Below are positions 37,889 to 46,248 of a stretch of DNA of 64,000 nucleotides, piece after piece. This stretch comes from Rhodoferax saidenbachensis. Lineage in GTDB: Bacteria; Pseudomonadota; Gammaproteobacteria; Burkholderiales; Burkholderiaceae_C. The DNA lies in assembly GCF_001955715.1 (NCBI RefSeq), contig NZ_CP019239.1, positions 1-64,000 on the forward strand. The letters are read 5' to 3'. The position numbers and the translations under genes are program-made. Numbering within the stretch: position 1 is the stretch's first letter; the number at the start of each line of letters is the position of its first letter. The notes below the pieces were generated by a model. The model had not been told where the DNA came from and ran no database searches. It saw only the letters and a list, made by a program, of their open reading frames with translations.

Positions 37889-39106
37889 ATGCAGGTCCCC
37901 CCGATCTGTTTTGGAGCCTGTTTGCACACACCGCAGCGACACCTCACCGCGCTGGCCCTCGCGCTTTCCCTGGGCGCGGCCATTTCGCTGGGCATCACGC
38001 GTTTTGCTTACGGCCTGCTGCTGCCGGCCATGCGCACCGACCTGGGCTGGTCGTACACGCTGGCCGGGGGCATGAACACGGCCAACGCGCTGGGTTACTT
38101 TCTGGGCGCGCTGGCCACGCCCTGGCTGCTGCGCCGGTTTGGCGCCTCGTCGTTGTTATGGGCGGGCGGTTTTCTGGCCAGTGCCTTCATGGGCTTAAGC
38201 GGTTTTTTCACCGAGGCATCGCCCTTGTTGCTGCAGCGCCTGCTGGCGGGTATTGCGAGTGCGTTGGTGTTTGTGTCGGGCGGCGTGCTGGCCGCGCGCC
38301 TGGGCGCGCAGGACCCGGCGCGTGGTGGCCTGTTGATTGGCCTGTACTACGGCGGCACCGGTGTGGGCATTGTGCTGTCGGCGGCCGTTGTGCCCTGGGT
38401 GCTGGATGTGACGCAAGCCCAGGCGCATGGCTGGCGCTGGGCCTGGTGGGGGCTGGCGGCGCTGTGTGTGCTGGCCAGTGCGGTGCTGCTGTGGCCGGCG
38501 CGTGTGATGGGGCGCTGGGCCGCGCCGGTGGCGGCCAGTGGTGTGCCCGAGGTGCCGTTTCGCTGGCGGCAGTTTGGTTATGGCCTGGCGGGTTACGCCA
38601 TGTTTGGCGTGGGGTACATCGGCTACATGACCTTTGTAGTGGCGCTGTTGCGTGCGCAGGGCAGCAGTGCGCTGGCGGTCACGGTGTTTTATGGCCTGCT
38701 GGGTCTGGCGGTGCTGGCGTCCAGCCGCATCTGGGCCGGCCTGCTGGACCGCCACAAGAGCGGGCGTGCGCTAGCCACGCTCAACCTGCTGCTCGGTGTG
38801 GCCACCATCCTGCCCGCGCTCACGCAACACCCGGTGCTGGTGCTGGCCTCGGGGCTGCTGTTTGGCGGCGTGTTTCTGTCGGTGGTGGCGTCGACCACGG
38901 CGCTGGTGCGCCACAACCTGCCGCCCAGCGCCTGGGCCACGGGCATCAGTGCGTTCACCGCCGTGTTTGCGGCGGGGCAGATCGTCGGGCCCACGGTGGT
39001 GGGCTGGATTGCCGACGGCCCCGGTGGCCTGGCGCGCGGGCTGGTGTTTTCTGCGCTGGCGCTGTGGCTGGGGGCGGCACTGGCTATACGCCAAAAGGCG
39101 CTCTAG
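37889..39106 (+). CDS. MFS transporter (YbfB/YjiJ-like)
   Basis: The product has about 12 hydrophobic helices. The N-terminal ALALSLGAAISLGITRFAYGLLLPAMRTDLGW (parts GITRFAYGLLLPAM and DLGWSY) is the signature of the YbfB/YjiJ branch of major facilitator proteins. The substrate is unknown. The start is uncertain: ATG 37889, or TTG 37922 with GGAG upstream, which removes a Cys-rich non-membrane lead. The stop codon lies inside repeat copy G, so the repeat supplied or replaced the 3' end. Confidence 0.87.
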   Translation: MQVPPICFGACLHTPQRHLTALALALSLGAAISLGITRFAYGLLLPAMRTDLGWSYTLAGGMNTANALGYFLGALATPWLLRRFGASSLLWAGGFLASAFMGLSGFFTEASPLLLQRLLAGIASALVFVSGGVLAARLGAQDPARGGLLIGLYYGGTGVGIVLSAAVVPWVLDVTQAQAHGWRWAWWGLAALCVLASAVLLWPARVMGRWAAPVAASGVPEVPFRWRQFGYGLAGYAMFGVGYIGYMTFVVALLRAQGSSALAVTVFYGLLGLAVLASSRIWAGLLDRHKSGRALATLNLLLGVATILPALTQHPVLVLASGLLFGGVFLSVVASTTALVRHNLPPSAWATGISAFTAVFAAGQIVGPTVVGWIADGPGGLARGLVFSALALWLGAALAIRQKAL

Positions 39107-39146
39107 CCCTTATGGAATGAGCGCAAGCAGCTATTGAATAGGTAGC
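39091..39146 (+). repeat. Intergenic hairpin repeat copy G (contains the MFS stop codon)
   Basis: Complete copy: GGCGCTCTAGCCCTTATGG, GAGCGCAAGCAGCTATTGAATAGGTAGC. The TAG of CTCTAGCCC at 39104-39106 is the stop codon of the MFS gene. Confidence 0.88.
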
Positions 39147-39187
39147 AAGTGGCGTGTTCTGGGGGCTGAGACGTTTATAGTGTTGCC

Positions 39188-39961
39188 ATGATCCAACGCC
39201 GCCGCACCCTGCAAGCACTTGCTGCGCTGTCTGCTGGCCCGGTGTTTACTGCGTCGTCTGCGCCTGGGCCGCTGCGCATGCAGTATTTCGACACCTATGA
39301 GCCCATGAGTTTCCGGGACGGCACGCAGATGCGCGGCATCCTGATCGACATTCTGGAAGAGGTGCTGGGCAAACGGCTGGGGCTGAAGGTGGAGCACCAG
39401 GGATTTCCGTGGCGGCGTGCGCAGGGCAATGTGGAGTCGGGCCTGGGCGACGGCATGTGCACGCTGGTGACGCCGGAGCGGCTGGCGTATGCGCAGGCCT
39501 CGGGCGAGGCTGTAATGTTCAACCCCAGCCGCCTGTTTGTGTATGCCGGGTCACCCTTGCTCAAGGCCTTGTCAGGCGCGCGCACGCTGGACGATGTGCG
39601 CAAGATCAACCCGCGCGTGATCAGTTACCTGGGCAGCAGCTGGGCCAAGACCAACCTGGCGGGCTTCAATGTGGATGACGGCCCGAGCGACTTTGCCAAT
39701 GCGGTGAAGATGCTGGCCGCGGGCCGCGGCGACGTCATGATTGAAGGCCTGTTCACCATGCAGAACGCGTGGAAGTCTTTGCCCAACCCCGACAGCCTGC
39801 GCGTGATGTCCCACGACATCCTCACCGCCACGTTCTATCTGCTACTGAGCCGCAAGTCCCCGCACGTGGGCGTGTTGCCTGCCTTTGACAAGGCCATGCG
39901 CGAGTTCCGCAAGGAGGCGGGGTATCGGCAGATTTTTGAGCGGTATGGGGTGCGGATGTAG
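39188..39961 (+). CDS. Periplasmic substrate-binding protein (SBP family 3)
   Basis: The 257-residue product has a short signal peptide with MIQRRRTLQALAALSAGP and a family 3 binding fold with MQYFDTYEPMSFRDG, FPWRRAQGNVESGLGDGMCTLVTPERLAYA (parts FPWRRAQ and CTLVTPERLAYA) and VISYLGSSWA. Like the protein at 18644 it has the PWRRA-type motif and no permease beside it. The ligand is unknown. Confidence 0.83.
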   Translation: MIQRRRTLQALAALSAGPVFTASSAPGPLRMQYFDTYEPMSFRDGTQMRGILIDILEEVLGKRLGLKVEHQGFPWRRAQGNVESGLGDGMCTLVTPERLAYAQASGEAVMFNPSRLFVYAGSPLLKALSGARTLDDVRKINPRVISYLGSSWAKTNLAGFNVDDGPSDFANAVKMLAAGRGDVMIEGLFTMQNAWKSLPNPDSLRVMSHDILTATFYLLLSRKSPHVGVLPAFDKAMREFRKEAGYRQIFERYGVRM

Positions 39962-39985
39962 TTGGGTAGGCACCAATTTTTTGCA

Positions 39986-40040
39986 TAAAACGCCCGTTAG
40001 CCCTTATGGAATGGGCGCAATAAGCTATTTAATCAGTAGC
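39986..40040 (+). repeat. Intergenic hairpin repeat copy H
   Basis: Complete copy between two convergent genes: ACGCCCGTTAGCCCTTATGG, GGGCGCAATAAGCTATTTAATCAGTAGC. Confidence 0.82.
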
Positions 40041-40066
40041 AAATAAACGCCACCACCTCGCACAAT

Positions 40067-40528
40067 CTACAACGCCTTGCGCATCAGCGCATTCGGAATC
40101 GTTACCCCAAGCCGTACCGGAAAGCGCTCTTCGACGATGTGAAACCCGAAGTGGGCGAAGAAGGGTTGTGCGGTGCGGCTCACGTCGGAGGTGAGTGCGG
40201 TCAGCCCGAGTTGCTGGGCTTTTGCATGGATGCGTTCCATGAGGGCGCGACCTACACCCTGACGCGGGAAGTCACCCGAAACAAAAAAATGGACTATGTG
40301 GCCAGAGGGTTGCACGTCTGCGTAGCCCGCGATCTGGCCATCGATTTCTGCGACGAACGGCTGCATGGCGTGCATGCGCTCTGCCCAGAGGGTGGGGTCC
40401 GCATCTGGCGGCGCCCAGGCGTTGATTTGTTCGGCGGTGTAGTCACGCACCGCGACCTGGTGGATGGCGCTGTAGTGCACGCGGTAGAGCGCGGCTTCGT
40501 CACCGGTTTGAAACGGGCGGATCAACAT
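40067..40528 (-). CDS. GNAT family N-acetyltransferase
   Basis: The 153-residue product has the GNAT fold: a first strand MLIRPFQTGDEAALYRVHYSAIH (shown in part as IRPFQTGDE), IAGYADVQPSGHIVHFFVSGDFPRQGVGRALMERI with the acetyl-CoA motif RQGVGRAL, and LTSDVSRTAQPFFAHFGFHIVEER. Acceptors of this YafP-like group are unknown. It lies 31 bases after the NIPSNAP gene on the same strand and may belong to that transcript. Confidence 0.88.
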   Translation of the reverse strand: MLIRPFQTGDEAALYRVHYSAIHQVAVRDYTAEQINAWAPPDADPTLWAERMHAMQPFVAEIDGQIAGYADVQPSGHIVHFFVSGDFPRQGVGRALMERIHAKAQQLGLTALTSDVSRTAQPFFAHFGFHIVEERFPVRLGVTIPNALMRKAL

Positions 40529-40559
40529 GGTGTGTCAGCGGCCCGGCGCGTGTGCAGCG

Positions 40560-40865
40560 TCAGCTAAACACCGGCCGGAAGAAGCTGCGTTCGTAGCTGA
40601 TGATGCAGCGGGTGTCTTCGGCGTATTGGAAGGCCGCCTGGCATTCGGCGTCCGTGGCGGACTGGGTGCGGTACTGCTCGTACGCGGCCAGGCTGGGGAA
40701 GGTGAACATCGCCAGCGCAATGTTGTTGGCGCCCTCGGAGGGCAGGAAGTAGCCATGGTGCTGGCCGCCGAACTTCTCTACAAGCGGGATCCAGAGTTTT
40801 CCGTAGTGTTCGAACTCGCCGAGCTTGAACGGATCGATGACGTAACGCAGATAACAGGTAACCAT
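40560..40865 (-). CDS. NIPSNAP family protein
   Basis: The 101-residue product is a dimeric alpha+beta barrel with MVTCYLRYVIDPFKLGEFEHYGKLWIPLVEKFGG (parts YVIDPFKLGEFEHYG) and FPSLAAYEQYR. NIPSNAP proteins in bacteria often sit in catabolic operons without an assigned reaction. It is the distal member of the series HD-aldolase-ALDH-GMC-GST on the minus strand. Confidence 0.85.
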   Translation of the reverse strand: MVTCYLRYVIDPFKLGEFEHYGKLWIPLVEKFGGQHHGYFLPSEGANNIALAMFTFPSLAAYEQYRTQSATDAECQAAFQYAEDTRCIISYERSFFRPVFS

Positions 40866-40916
40866 GGCTCTATCCAGGTGGGGAAATCCCCCGCGCGGGG
40901 CGGGGGATGGGGTGGC

Positions 40917-41525
40917 TTACTTGAGCAGGCCTTCGGCCTTCATGGCGGCAACTACGGCAGGGCGTGCGCCCACGCGCGCGCGCCAGGTCAGCAGGTTGGT
41001 GAACGCAGACAGGTCCACGCCCGTGGGGTTGGCCCAGTTGGTGACGGTGAACAGGTAACCGTCGGCCACGGTGAACTGGTCACCCATGAGGTACTGCTTG
41101 CCGGCCAGTTCGCCGTCTACCCATTTCAGGCGGTTGGCCAGTTTGTCCACCGAGCCCGCTCGGGTTTCGGCGGGGGTGGCGGGGTTGAACAGGGGCGAGA
41201 AGGTCTTGTGGATTTCGGTGCCGATGAAGGTGAGCCAGCTCTGCAACTGGTAGCGCTCCAATGTGCCGTTGGCAGGGGCGAGCTTTTTCTCAGGCACCTG
41301 GTCGGCGATGTACTGGACGATGGCCGGGCCTTCGCGCAGGCGCACGCCGTTGTCCAGCTCCAGCAGGGGCACGTAGCCCAGCGGGTTCACCGCGTAGTAG
41401 TCACCGCCGTCGGGCAGCTTGTGGGTCTTGGTGGGGGCCAGCACGGCTTCAAAAGCCAGACCGGCTTCGTGCAGGGCGATGTGCGGAGACAGCGAACAGG
41501 CGCCGGCGGAGTAATAGAGCTTCAT
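40917..41525 (-). CDS. Glutathione S-transferase (beta-class type)
   Basis: The 202-residue product has the bacterial beta-class start MKLYYSAGACSLSPHIAL with the catalytic Cys at residue 10, the cis-Pro motif YVPLLEL, the glutathione-binding LREGPAIVQYIAD and the C-terminal YLMGDQFTVADGYLF. Such enzymes conjugate glutathione or cleave aryl ethers. Its place beside alcohol and aldehyde oxidation genes suggests a catabolic or detoxifying role. Confidence 0.92.
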   Translation of the reverse strand: MKLYYSAGACSLSPHIALHEAGLAFEAVLAPTKTHKLPDGGDYYAVNPLGYVPLLELDNGVRLREGPAIVQYIADQVPEKKLAPANGTLERYQLQSWLTFIGTEIHKTFSPLFNPATPAETRAGSVDKLANRLKWVDGELAGKQYLMGDQFTVADGYLFTVTNWANPTGVDLSAFTNLLTWRARVGARPAVVAAMKAEGLLK

Positions 41526-41566
41526 GGGAGGTGTCCTTGTGGTGGAGCAGTCTGTGCTGCGGGAGG

Positions 41567-43249
41567 TCAGGCCGCCATGCTATCGGCAAGTGCCGATGCG
41601 CGCTGGGCGGGTTGCGAAACTGTGGAGTGCACCACGGGGTTTTTGATCAGGGTGGCGGCCTTCTCGCCAATCATGATGGTCGGTGCGTTGGTGTTGCCGG
41701 TGACCAGGTTGGGCATGATGGACGCATCGACCACGCGCAGCCCCTGCAGGCCGTGCACACGCAGTTCGGCATCCACCACAGCCAAGGGGTCGCTGGCCGG
41801 GCCCATCTTGCAGGTGCCGACCGGGTGGTACTCGGTGTCGGAGTTTTTGCGCAGGAACTGTTCGATCTGCTGTGGGTTGTTGCGCTCGACGGGGTAGAGC
41901 ATCTTGCCGCGGTAGGCGTTCAGCGCGGGCGCGTCCATGATGTCGAGGCCCAGCTGTGTGCCCTTGACCAGGCGCGCCATGTCGTCCGGGTCTTGCAGGA
42001 ATGCCGGGTCTATCAGCGGCGCGTCGGTGGGCTTGGCACTGGCCAGCGTGACGCTGCCGCGACTCTTGGGGCGCATCAGCGTGACGTGCAGTGTGAAGCC
42101 ATGGCCCAGGTGCTGCTTGCGCGCATGGTCGTCAATGATGCCCACGCACATCGCGAGCTGGGTGTCGGGGTAATCGTTGTTGCCCTCGGTGGAGATGAAG
42201 CCCTGGGTTTCCGAGATGCAGGAGGTCAGCATGCCGGTGCGTTTGTTGCGCCACTCGAAGATCGATTTGAGGATGGCCCAGCCGCCGCGCAGCGAGAAGC
42301 CGAACGACGCGTCCACGCGGTGCGTGCGGTAGATCAGGCAGGTGGTGATGTGGTCCTGCAGGTTCTGGCCGACGCCGGGCAATGCGTGTTGCACTGCGAT
42401 GCCATGCTTTTGCAGCTCTGCGGCGGGGCCGATGCCGGAGAGCATCAGCAACTGCGGTGACCCATACGCACCACCGGAAAGAATCACTTCGCGCTTGGCA
42501 CGCACCTGCAGGCTTTGTTTGTCCTTGAGGTATTCCACGCCCACCGCACGTTGGTTTTCGCGCTGGCCCTCCAGCAACACGCGGCTAGCATGGGCGTCGG
42601 TGATGACGGTGAGGTTGGGGCGACCCAGGTGCGGCGTGATGTAGGCCTTGGCCGCGCTGCAGCGCTCGCCATTGATTTGTGTGGTCTGGCCCTTCGAGAC
42701 ACCGTATTGCACCGCACCGTTGTAATCGGGGTTGGTGGGGATGCCTTTTTCATTGCAGGCGGCGATGAAGGCATCGTTGACCGGGCTGGGGCTGCGCAGG
42801 TAGGCCACGTTCAGCGGGCCGCCGGTGCCCCGGTATTCGGTGGCACCAAAACACTCGTTGTTTTCGGCCTTCTTGAACAGCGGCAGCACATCGGCATAAC
42901 TCCAGCCGGGGTTGTTCAGTGCGGCCCAGCCGTCATAGTCCTTGCGGTTGCCACGCGTGTAGACCATGGCGTTGATGGAACTGCTGCCACCCATGACCTT
43001 GCCGCGCGGCTGGTAACCCTTGCGGCCGTTCAGGCCCGGTTGGGGTGTGGTCTCGTAGCTCCAGTTGGCCTGGCCGGTCTGCGCCATCACGCCCATACCC
43101 AACGGGCAGTGGATGAGCACCGAGTTGTCGGTGGGGCCGGCTTCCAGCAGGCAGACCGAGACGTTGGGGTCTTCGCTGAGGCGGCTGGCCACCACACAAC
43201 CGGCGGAACCGCCGCCTACGATCACATAGTCAAATTCTTGTTGTGGCAT
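41567..43249 (-). CDS. GMC family FAD-dependent alcohol dehydrogenase
   Basis: The 560-residue product has the FAD-binding start DYVIVGGGSAGCVVASRLSE, the GMC signature GSSSINAMVYTRG, GAYGSPQLLMLSGIG and the C-terminal active-site His region EYHPVGTCKMG. The closest families are choline dehydrogenase, AlkJ-like alcohol dehydrogenase and polyethylene-glycol dehydrogenase. Together with the next gene it would oxidise an alcohol to aldehyde and acid. No signal peptide is seen. Confidence 0.92.
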   Translation of the reverse strand: MPQQEFDYVIVGGGSAGCVVASRLSEDPNVSVCLLEAGPTDNSVLIHCPLGMGVMAQTGQANWSYETTPQPGLNGRKGYQPRGKVMGGSSSINAMVYTRGNRKDYDGWAALNNPGWSYADVLPLFKKAENNECFGATEYRGTGGPLNVAYLRSPSPVNDAFIAACNEKGIPTNPDYNGAVQYGVSKGQTTQINGERCSAAKAYITPHLGRPNLTVITDAHASRVLLEGQRENQRAVGVEYLKDKQSLQVRAKREVILSGGAYGSPQLLMLSGIGPAAELQKHGIAVQHALPGVGQNLQDHITTCLIYRTHRVDASFGFSLRGGWAILKSIFEWRNKRTGMLTSCISETQGFISTEGNNDYPDTQLAMCVGIIDDHARKQHLGHGFTLHVTLMRPKSRGSVTLASAKPTDAPLIDPAFLQDPDDMARLVKGTQLGLDIMDAPALNAYRGKMLYPVERNNPQQIEQFLRKNSDTEYHPVGTCKMGPASDPLAVVDAELRVHGLQGLRVVDASIMPNLVTGNTNAPTIMIGEKAATLIKNPVVHSTVSQPAQRASALADSMAA

Positions 43250-43277
43250 GGAGTGGTCCCGGGTTGGTGGAGAGAAC

Positions 43278-44720
43278 TTACTTGGTCAAAAAGTCGAGGT
43301 ACTTGGTGGCGAATGTGCCATAGGGTGGGTACAGGAACTTGATGGCACTGAACGGCGCCTGGTACATCACCGGGCGCAGTTTGGAGAAGGTCAGGAAACC
43401 TTCGTAGCCATGGTAGTGGCCCATGCCGCTTTCGCCCACACCGCCAAACGGCATGTCGTGTTGCGCGGTGTGCAGCACACCGTCGTTCACCGTGACGCCG
43501 CCCGACATGATGTGGGTGATCAGGTGTTCGACCTGGTCCTTGTTGTTGCTGAACGGGTAAAGCGCCAGCGGGCGTGGCCCTGCGTTGATGGCGACGATGG
43601 GCTCGGCCAGCGTTTTGAACCCAATGATGGGCAGCACCGGGCCGAAGATCTCGCGCGTGCGCAGCGCGCAGTCTTCGGGCGCGTTGAGCACGATGTGTGG
43701 CGCGATCTTGCGGGTCTTGGCGTCCCAGGGTTTGCCGGGGATCAGCGAGATCAGCGTGGCGCCGCCGTCGCGGGCCTCTTCGAGTGCCTTGGTGATGCGC
43801 TGGAAGGCGCGGTCGTCAATGATGGCGGTGTAGTCCTCGCTGGCCAGTGAGGGGTAGCGGCCCTTGACGATCTTCTTGGCCGCGGCGACAAACGCCTTGA
43901 CCTTGCCCTCTGGCAAATACAGGTGGTCCACCGTGGTGCAGACCTGGCCTGCGTTGAAACACTTGGCAAACAGCAGGCGCTCGGCCGCGGTTTGCAGCGG
44001 GAAGTCGTCGCAGACGATGGCGGGCGATTTGCCACCCAGCTCCAGCGTCACGGGGCACAGGTTTTGCGCGGCCGCGGCCATCACGGCGCGGCCGGTCTGG
44101 CCGGAGCCGGTGAAGATCAGGTGGTCGAACTTGAGCTGCGAAAACTCCACACCCACGCCGCCGGTTTCGTCAAAGAAGGCGAGTTTGTCGCGCTCAAAGT
44201 ACTCGGGGATTTTCTCCATCAGCAGCGCGGCCACATGGCGCGAGTTCTCCGACATCTTGACCATGGAGCGGTTGCCCGCGGCAAAGGTGCAGATCAGCCC
44301 GTTGAAGCTGGTCCAGATGGGGAAGTTCCACGGAATGATGGCGCCCACTACACCCAGCGGTTGCGGCGTGACGCGGTTGCTGGCACCGAGAAAGTTCTTG
44401 ATGTCCACATGGCGTTTTTGCGGTTTCATCCAGCGCTTGAGGTGTTTGAGCGTGTAGTTCACGCCGTCGATCACGCTGAAGATTTCGGCGAACAGCGATT
44501 CGTGCGCGGAGCGGTGGCCGTAGTCGGCGCTGATGGCGTCGACCAGCGCATCGCGGTGGTCGGTGACAAAGGCTTTGAGCTTGAGCAGGTCTTCGCGCCG
44601 TTCTTCAAAACTGGGGTTGGGGTGCGCCAGGTAGGCCGCGCGTTGCAGCTTGAGGGTGGTTTCCAGCTCCGCGCGGGAGGAGCTGGTGGCGGGAACGGCG
44701 TGCAGGGCAATGACGGACAT
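43278..44720 (-). CDS. Aldehyde dehydrogenase (coniferyl-aldehyde dehydrogenase type)
   Basis: The 480-residue product is a class 3-like NAD(P)-dependent aldehyde dehydrogenase. It shows IIPWNFPIWTSFNGLI (parts IIPWNFP), FTGSGQTGRAVM, the Glu motif VTLELGGKSPAIV and the catalytic Cys in NAGQVCTTVDH near residue 258, and it ends in a hydrophobic tail. The sequence style (ERREDLLKLKAFVTDHRDAL) is that of coniferyl-aldehyde dehydrogenases. It lies 28 bases before the GMC gene in the same direction. Confidence 0.92.
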   Translation of the reverse strand: MSVIALHAVPATSSSRAELETTLKLQRAAYLAHPNPSFEERREDLLKLKAFVTDHRDALVDAISADYGHRSAHESLFAEIFSVIDGVNYTLKHLKRWMKPQKRHVDIKNFLGASNRVTPQPLGVVGAIIPWNFPIWTSFNGLICTFAAGNRSMVKMSENSRHVAALLMEKIPEYFERDKLAFFDETGGVGVEFSQLKFDHLIFTGSGQTGRAVMAAAAQNLCPVTLELGGKSPAIVCDDFPLQTAAERLLFAKCFNAGQVCTTVDHLYLPEGKVKAFVAAAKKIVKGRYPSLASEDYTAIIDDRAFQRITKALEEARDGGATLISLIPGKPWDAKTRKIAPHIVLNAPEDCALRTREIFGPVLPIIGFKTLAEPIVAINAGPRPLALYPFSNNKDQVEHLITHIMSGGVTVNDGVLHTAQHDMPFGGVGESGMGHYHGYEGFLTFSKLRPVMYQAPFSAIKFLYPPYGTFATKYLDFLTK

Positions 44721-44747
44721 GAAAGAAAGAGTGTGTGGCGGTTGATA

Positions 44748-44790
44748 CCGTTCGCGTTGAGCCTGCCCTTCGACAGGCTCAGGACGATCG
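44748..44790 (-). repeat. REP-like palindrome, copy 2
   Basis: A shortened copy (CCGTTCGCGTTGAGCCTGCC, CTTCGACAGGCTCAGGACG) lies between the class II aldolase and aldehyde dehydrogenase genes, so it interrupts this operon at one point. Confidence 0.75.
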
Positions 44791-44812
44791 GAGGGTTTTA
44801 TTCGGTGTTGCC

Positions 44813-45568
44813 TCAGGTTTTGTAGCTGGGGTCGGTACGGTCGAGTTTACGGATCAATGAGGGCCACACAAAAGCGCCGCCCAGGCCGCCGGTTTGTACC
44901 CGCATGGCTTCGGCCACACCTTTGACGATCAATGGGTTGACCTGGGTGAGTTCACCACCGGCTTGTGCGCCGATCTGGATCTGGCAGGTGGCTTCAAACG
45001 TGTACATCGCCAGAAAGGCGTCGGCAATGGTTTTGCCCACGGTCAAGAGGCCGTGGTTGCGCAGTACGAGGAAGTTGGCGTTACCCAAGTCGGCCTGCAG
45101 GCGCGGTTTCTCTTCATCGCGGAAGGCTACGCCTTCGTATTCGTGGAACGCGAGCGAGGCCAGCACAAAGGTGGACTGCTGGCTGATGGGCAGAATGCCG
45201 GCCTTTTGCGCACTGACGGCGACACCGGCGCGCGTGTGGGTGTGCAGCACGCAGCCTGCGTCCTCGCGCACTTCATGCACGGCGCTGTGGATCACGAAGC
45301 CGGCGGGGTTCACCGGGAAGGGCGTCTCGTGCAGCTTGTTGCATTGCTGGTCGACCTTGACCAGGCTGCTCGCGGTGATCTCGTCAAACATCAGCCCGTA
45401 GGGGTTGATCAGGAAATGGTGGTCGGGGCCGGGGATGCGTGCGCTGATGTGGGTGAAAACCAGATCGCTCCAGCCGTACATCGCCACCAGGCGGTAGGCG
45501 GCGGCCAAGTCCACGCGCAGTTGCCATTCTTCGGGGCTGACCTTGTCTTTGAGAGAGGGGATGTTCAT
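44813..45568 (-). CDS. Class II aldolase/adducin family protein
   Basis: The 251-residue product has the zinc-binding pattern of class II aldolases: YGWSDLVFTHISARIPG (parts LVFTHIS), CVLHTHTRAGVAVSAQ with two metal His, and LVLRNHGLLTVGKTI with a third. Reactions in this family include aldol cleavage of sugar phosphates and non-aldolase roles. Its start overlaps the stop of the HD gene by 3 bases, so translation is coupled. Confidence 0.9.
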   Translation of the reverse strand: MNIPSLKDKVSPEEWQLRVDLAAAYRLVAMYGWSDLVFTHISARIPGPDHHFLINPYGLMFDEITASSLVKVDQQCNKLHETPFPVNPAGFVIHSAVHEVREDAGCVLHTHTRAGVAVSAQKAGILPISQQSTFVLASLAFHEYEGVAFRDEEKPRLQADLGNANFLVLRNHGLLTVGKTIADAFLAMYTFEATCQIQIGAQAGGELTQVNPLIVKGVAEAMRVQTGGLGGAFVWPSLIRKLDRTDPSYKT

Positions 45569-46149
45569 GCGAGGGTCTCCGTGGCTTGTTTGTAAATGGT
45601 GTTGCGGGGTTGCGCCATGACGCGGCGCACCAGTGGTTCGAACTCGGACATCGGCAGCGTCTCGGCCTTGGCGTCAAAGGCCGGGTCGTCATAGAGCGCA
45701 ATGAACTCTTCGGTGCGGGCGTAGTGTTCGTGGCCCTGGAACATGTCGCGCATGTTGCGGTCCATGCCGATGTGGTGGAAGAAGTTGTAGCCCTGGAAGA
45801 TGCCGTGGTTCTGCACCATCCAGTGGTTGGCTTCACTCACAAAAGGTTTGAGGATGGCAGCGGCGATGTCGGGGTGGTTGAAGGTGCCCAGCGTGTCGCC
45901 GATGTCATGCAGCAGCGCGCAGACCACGTATTCGTCGTCACGGCCGTCGCGCAGCGCGCGGGTGGCGGTTTGCAGGCAGTGGCTGTAGCGGTCGATGGGG
46001 AAGCCACCAAAGTCGCCTTCCAGCAGTTTCAGGTGGGCCAGCACGCGGTCGGACAGGCTTTTCGTGAACTGCATGAATTCGCCGCCAATGATTTGCCAGT
46101 CGGCTTGGCTGCTGTCCTGCATGCGGGTGAAATTGGCACGTGCGTTCAT
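45565..46149 (-). CDS. HD-domain protein, possibly a PhnZ/MIOX-like oxygenase
   Basis: The 194-residue product has metal-ligand candidates in order: YSHCLQTA, the HD pair in LLHDIGDTLG, NHWMVQNHG, FFHHIG and YDDPAFD. Several His after the HD pair and the absence of an obvious nucleotide site recall the mixed-valent di-iron oxygenases PhnZ and myo-inositol oxygenase rather than phosphohydrolases. That is inference. It is first in a minus-strand catabolic series. I chose ATG 46149; an ATG at 46161 is in frame. Confidence 0.78.
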   Translation of the reverse strand: MNARANFTRMQDSSQADWQIIGGEFMQFTKSLSDRVLAHLKLLEGDFGGFPIDRYSHCLQTATRALRDGRDDEYVVCALLHDIGDTLGTFNHPDIAAAILKPFVSEANHWMVQNHGIFQGYNFFHHIGMDRNMRDMFQGHEHYARTEEFIALYDDPAFDAKAETLPMSEFEPLVRRVMAQPRNTIYKQATETLA

Positions 46150-46204
46150 CGGGTGTTCCAAAGCGGCAAGGGGCTCTAGGGTATGCGCGGGCTTGACGTG
46201 AGAA

Positions 46205-46220
46205 TGTCAAAAAATTGACA
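46205..46220. promoter_or_regulatory. Crp/Fnr-like dyad between divergent genes
   Basis: TGTCAA-AAAA-TTGACA is a perfect inverted repeat with a 4-base centre, the geometry of FNR/CRP-family sites (FNR consensus TTGAT-N4-ATCAA). It lies 28 bases before the Crp/Fnr gene and 56 bases before the HD gene, so it could control both. Confidence 0.6.
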
Positions 46221-46248
46221 ATCTAGGGTAATCACTGGGACGCATTGG

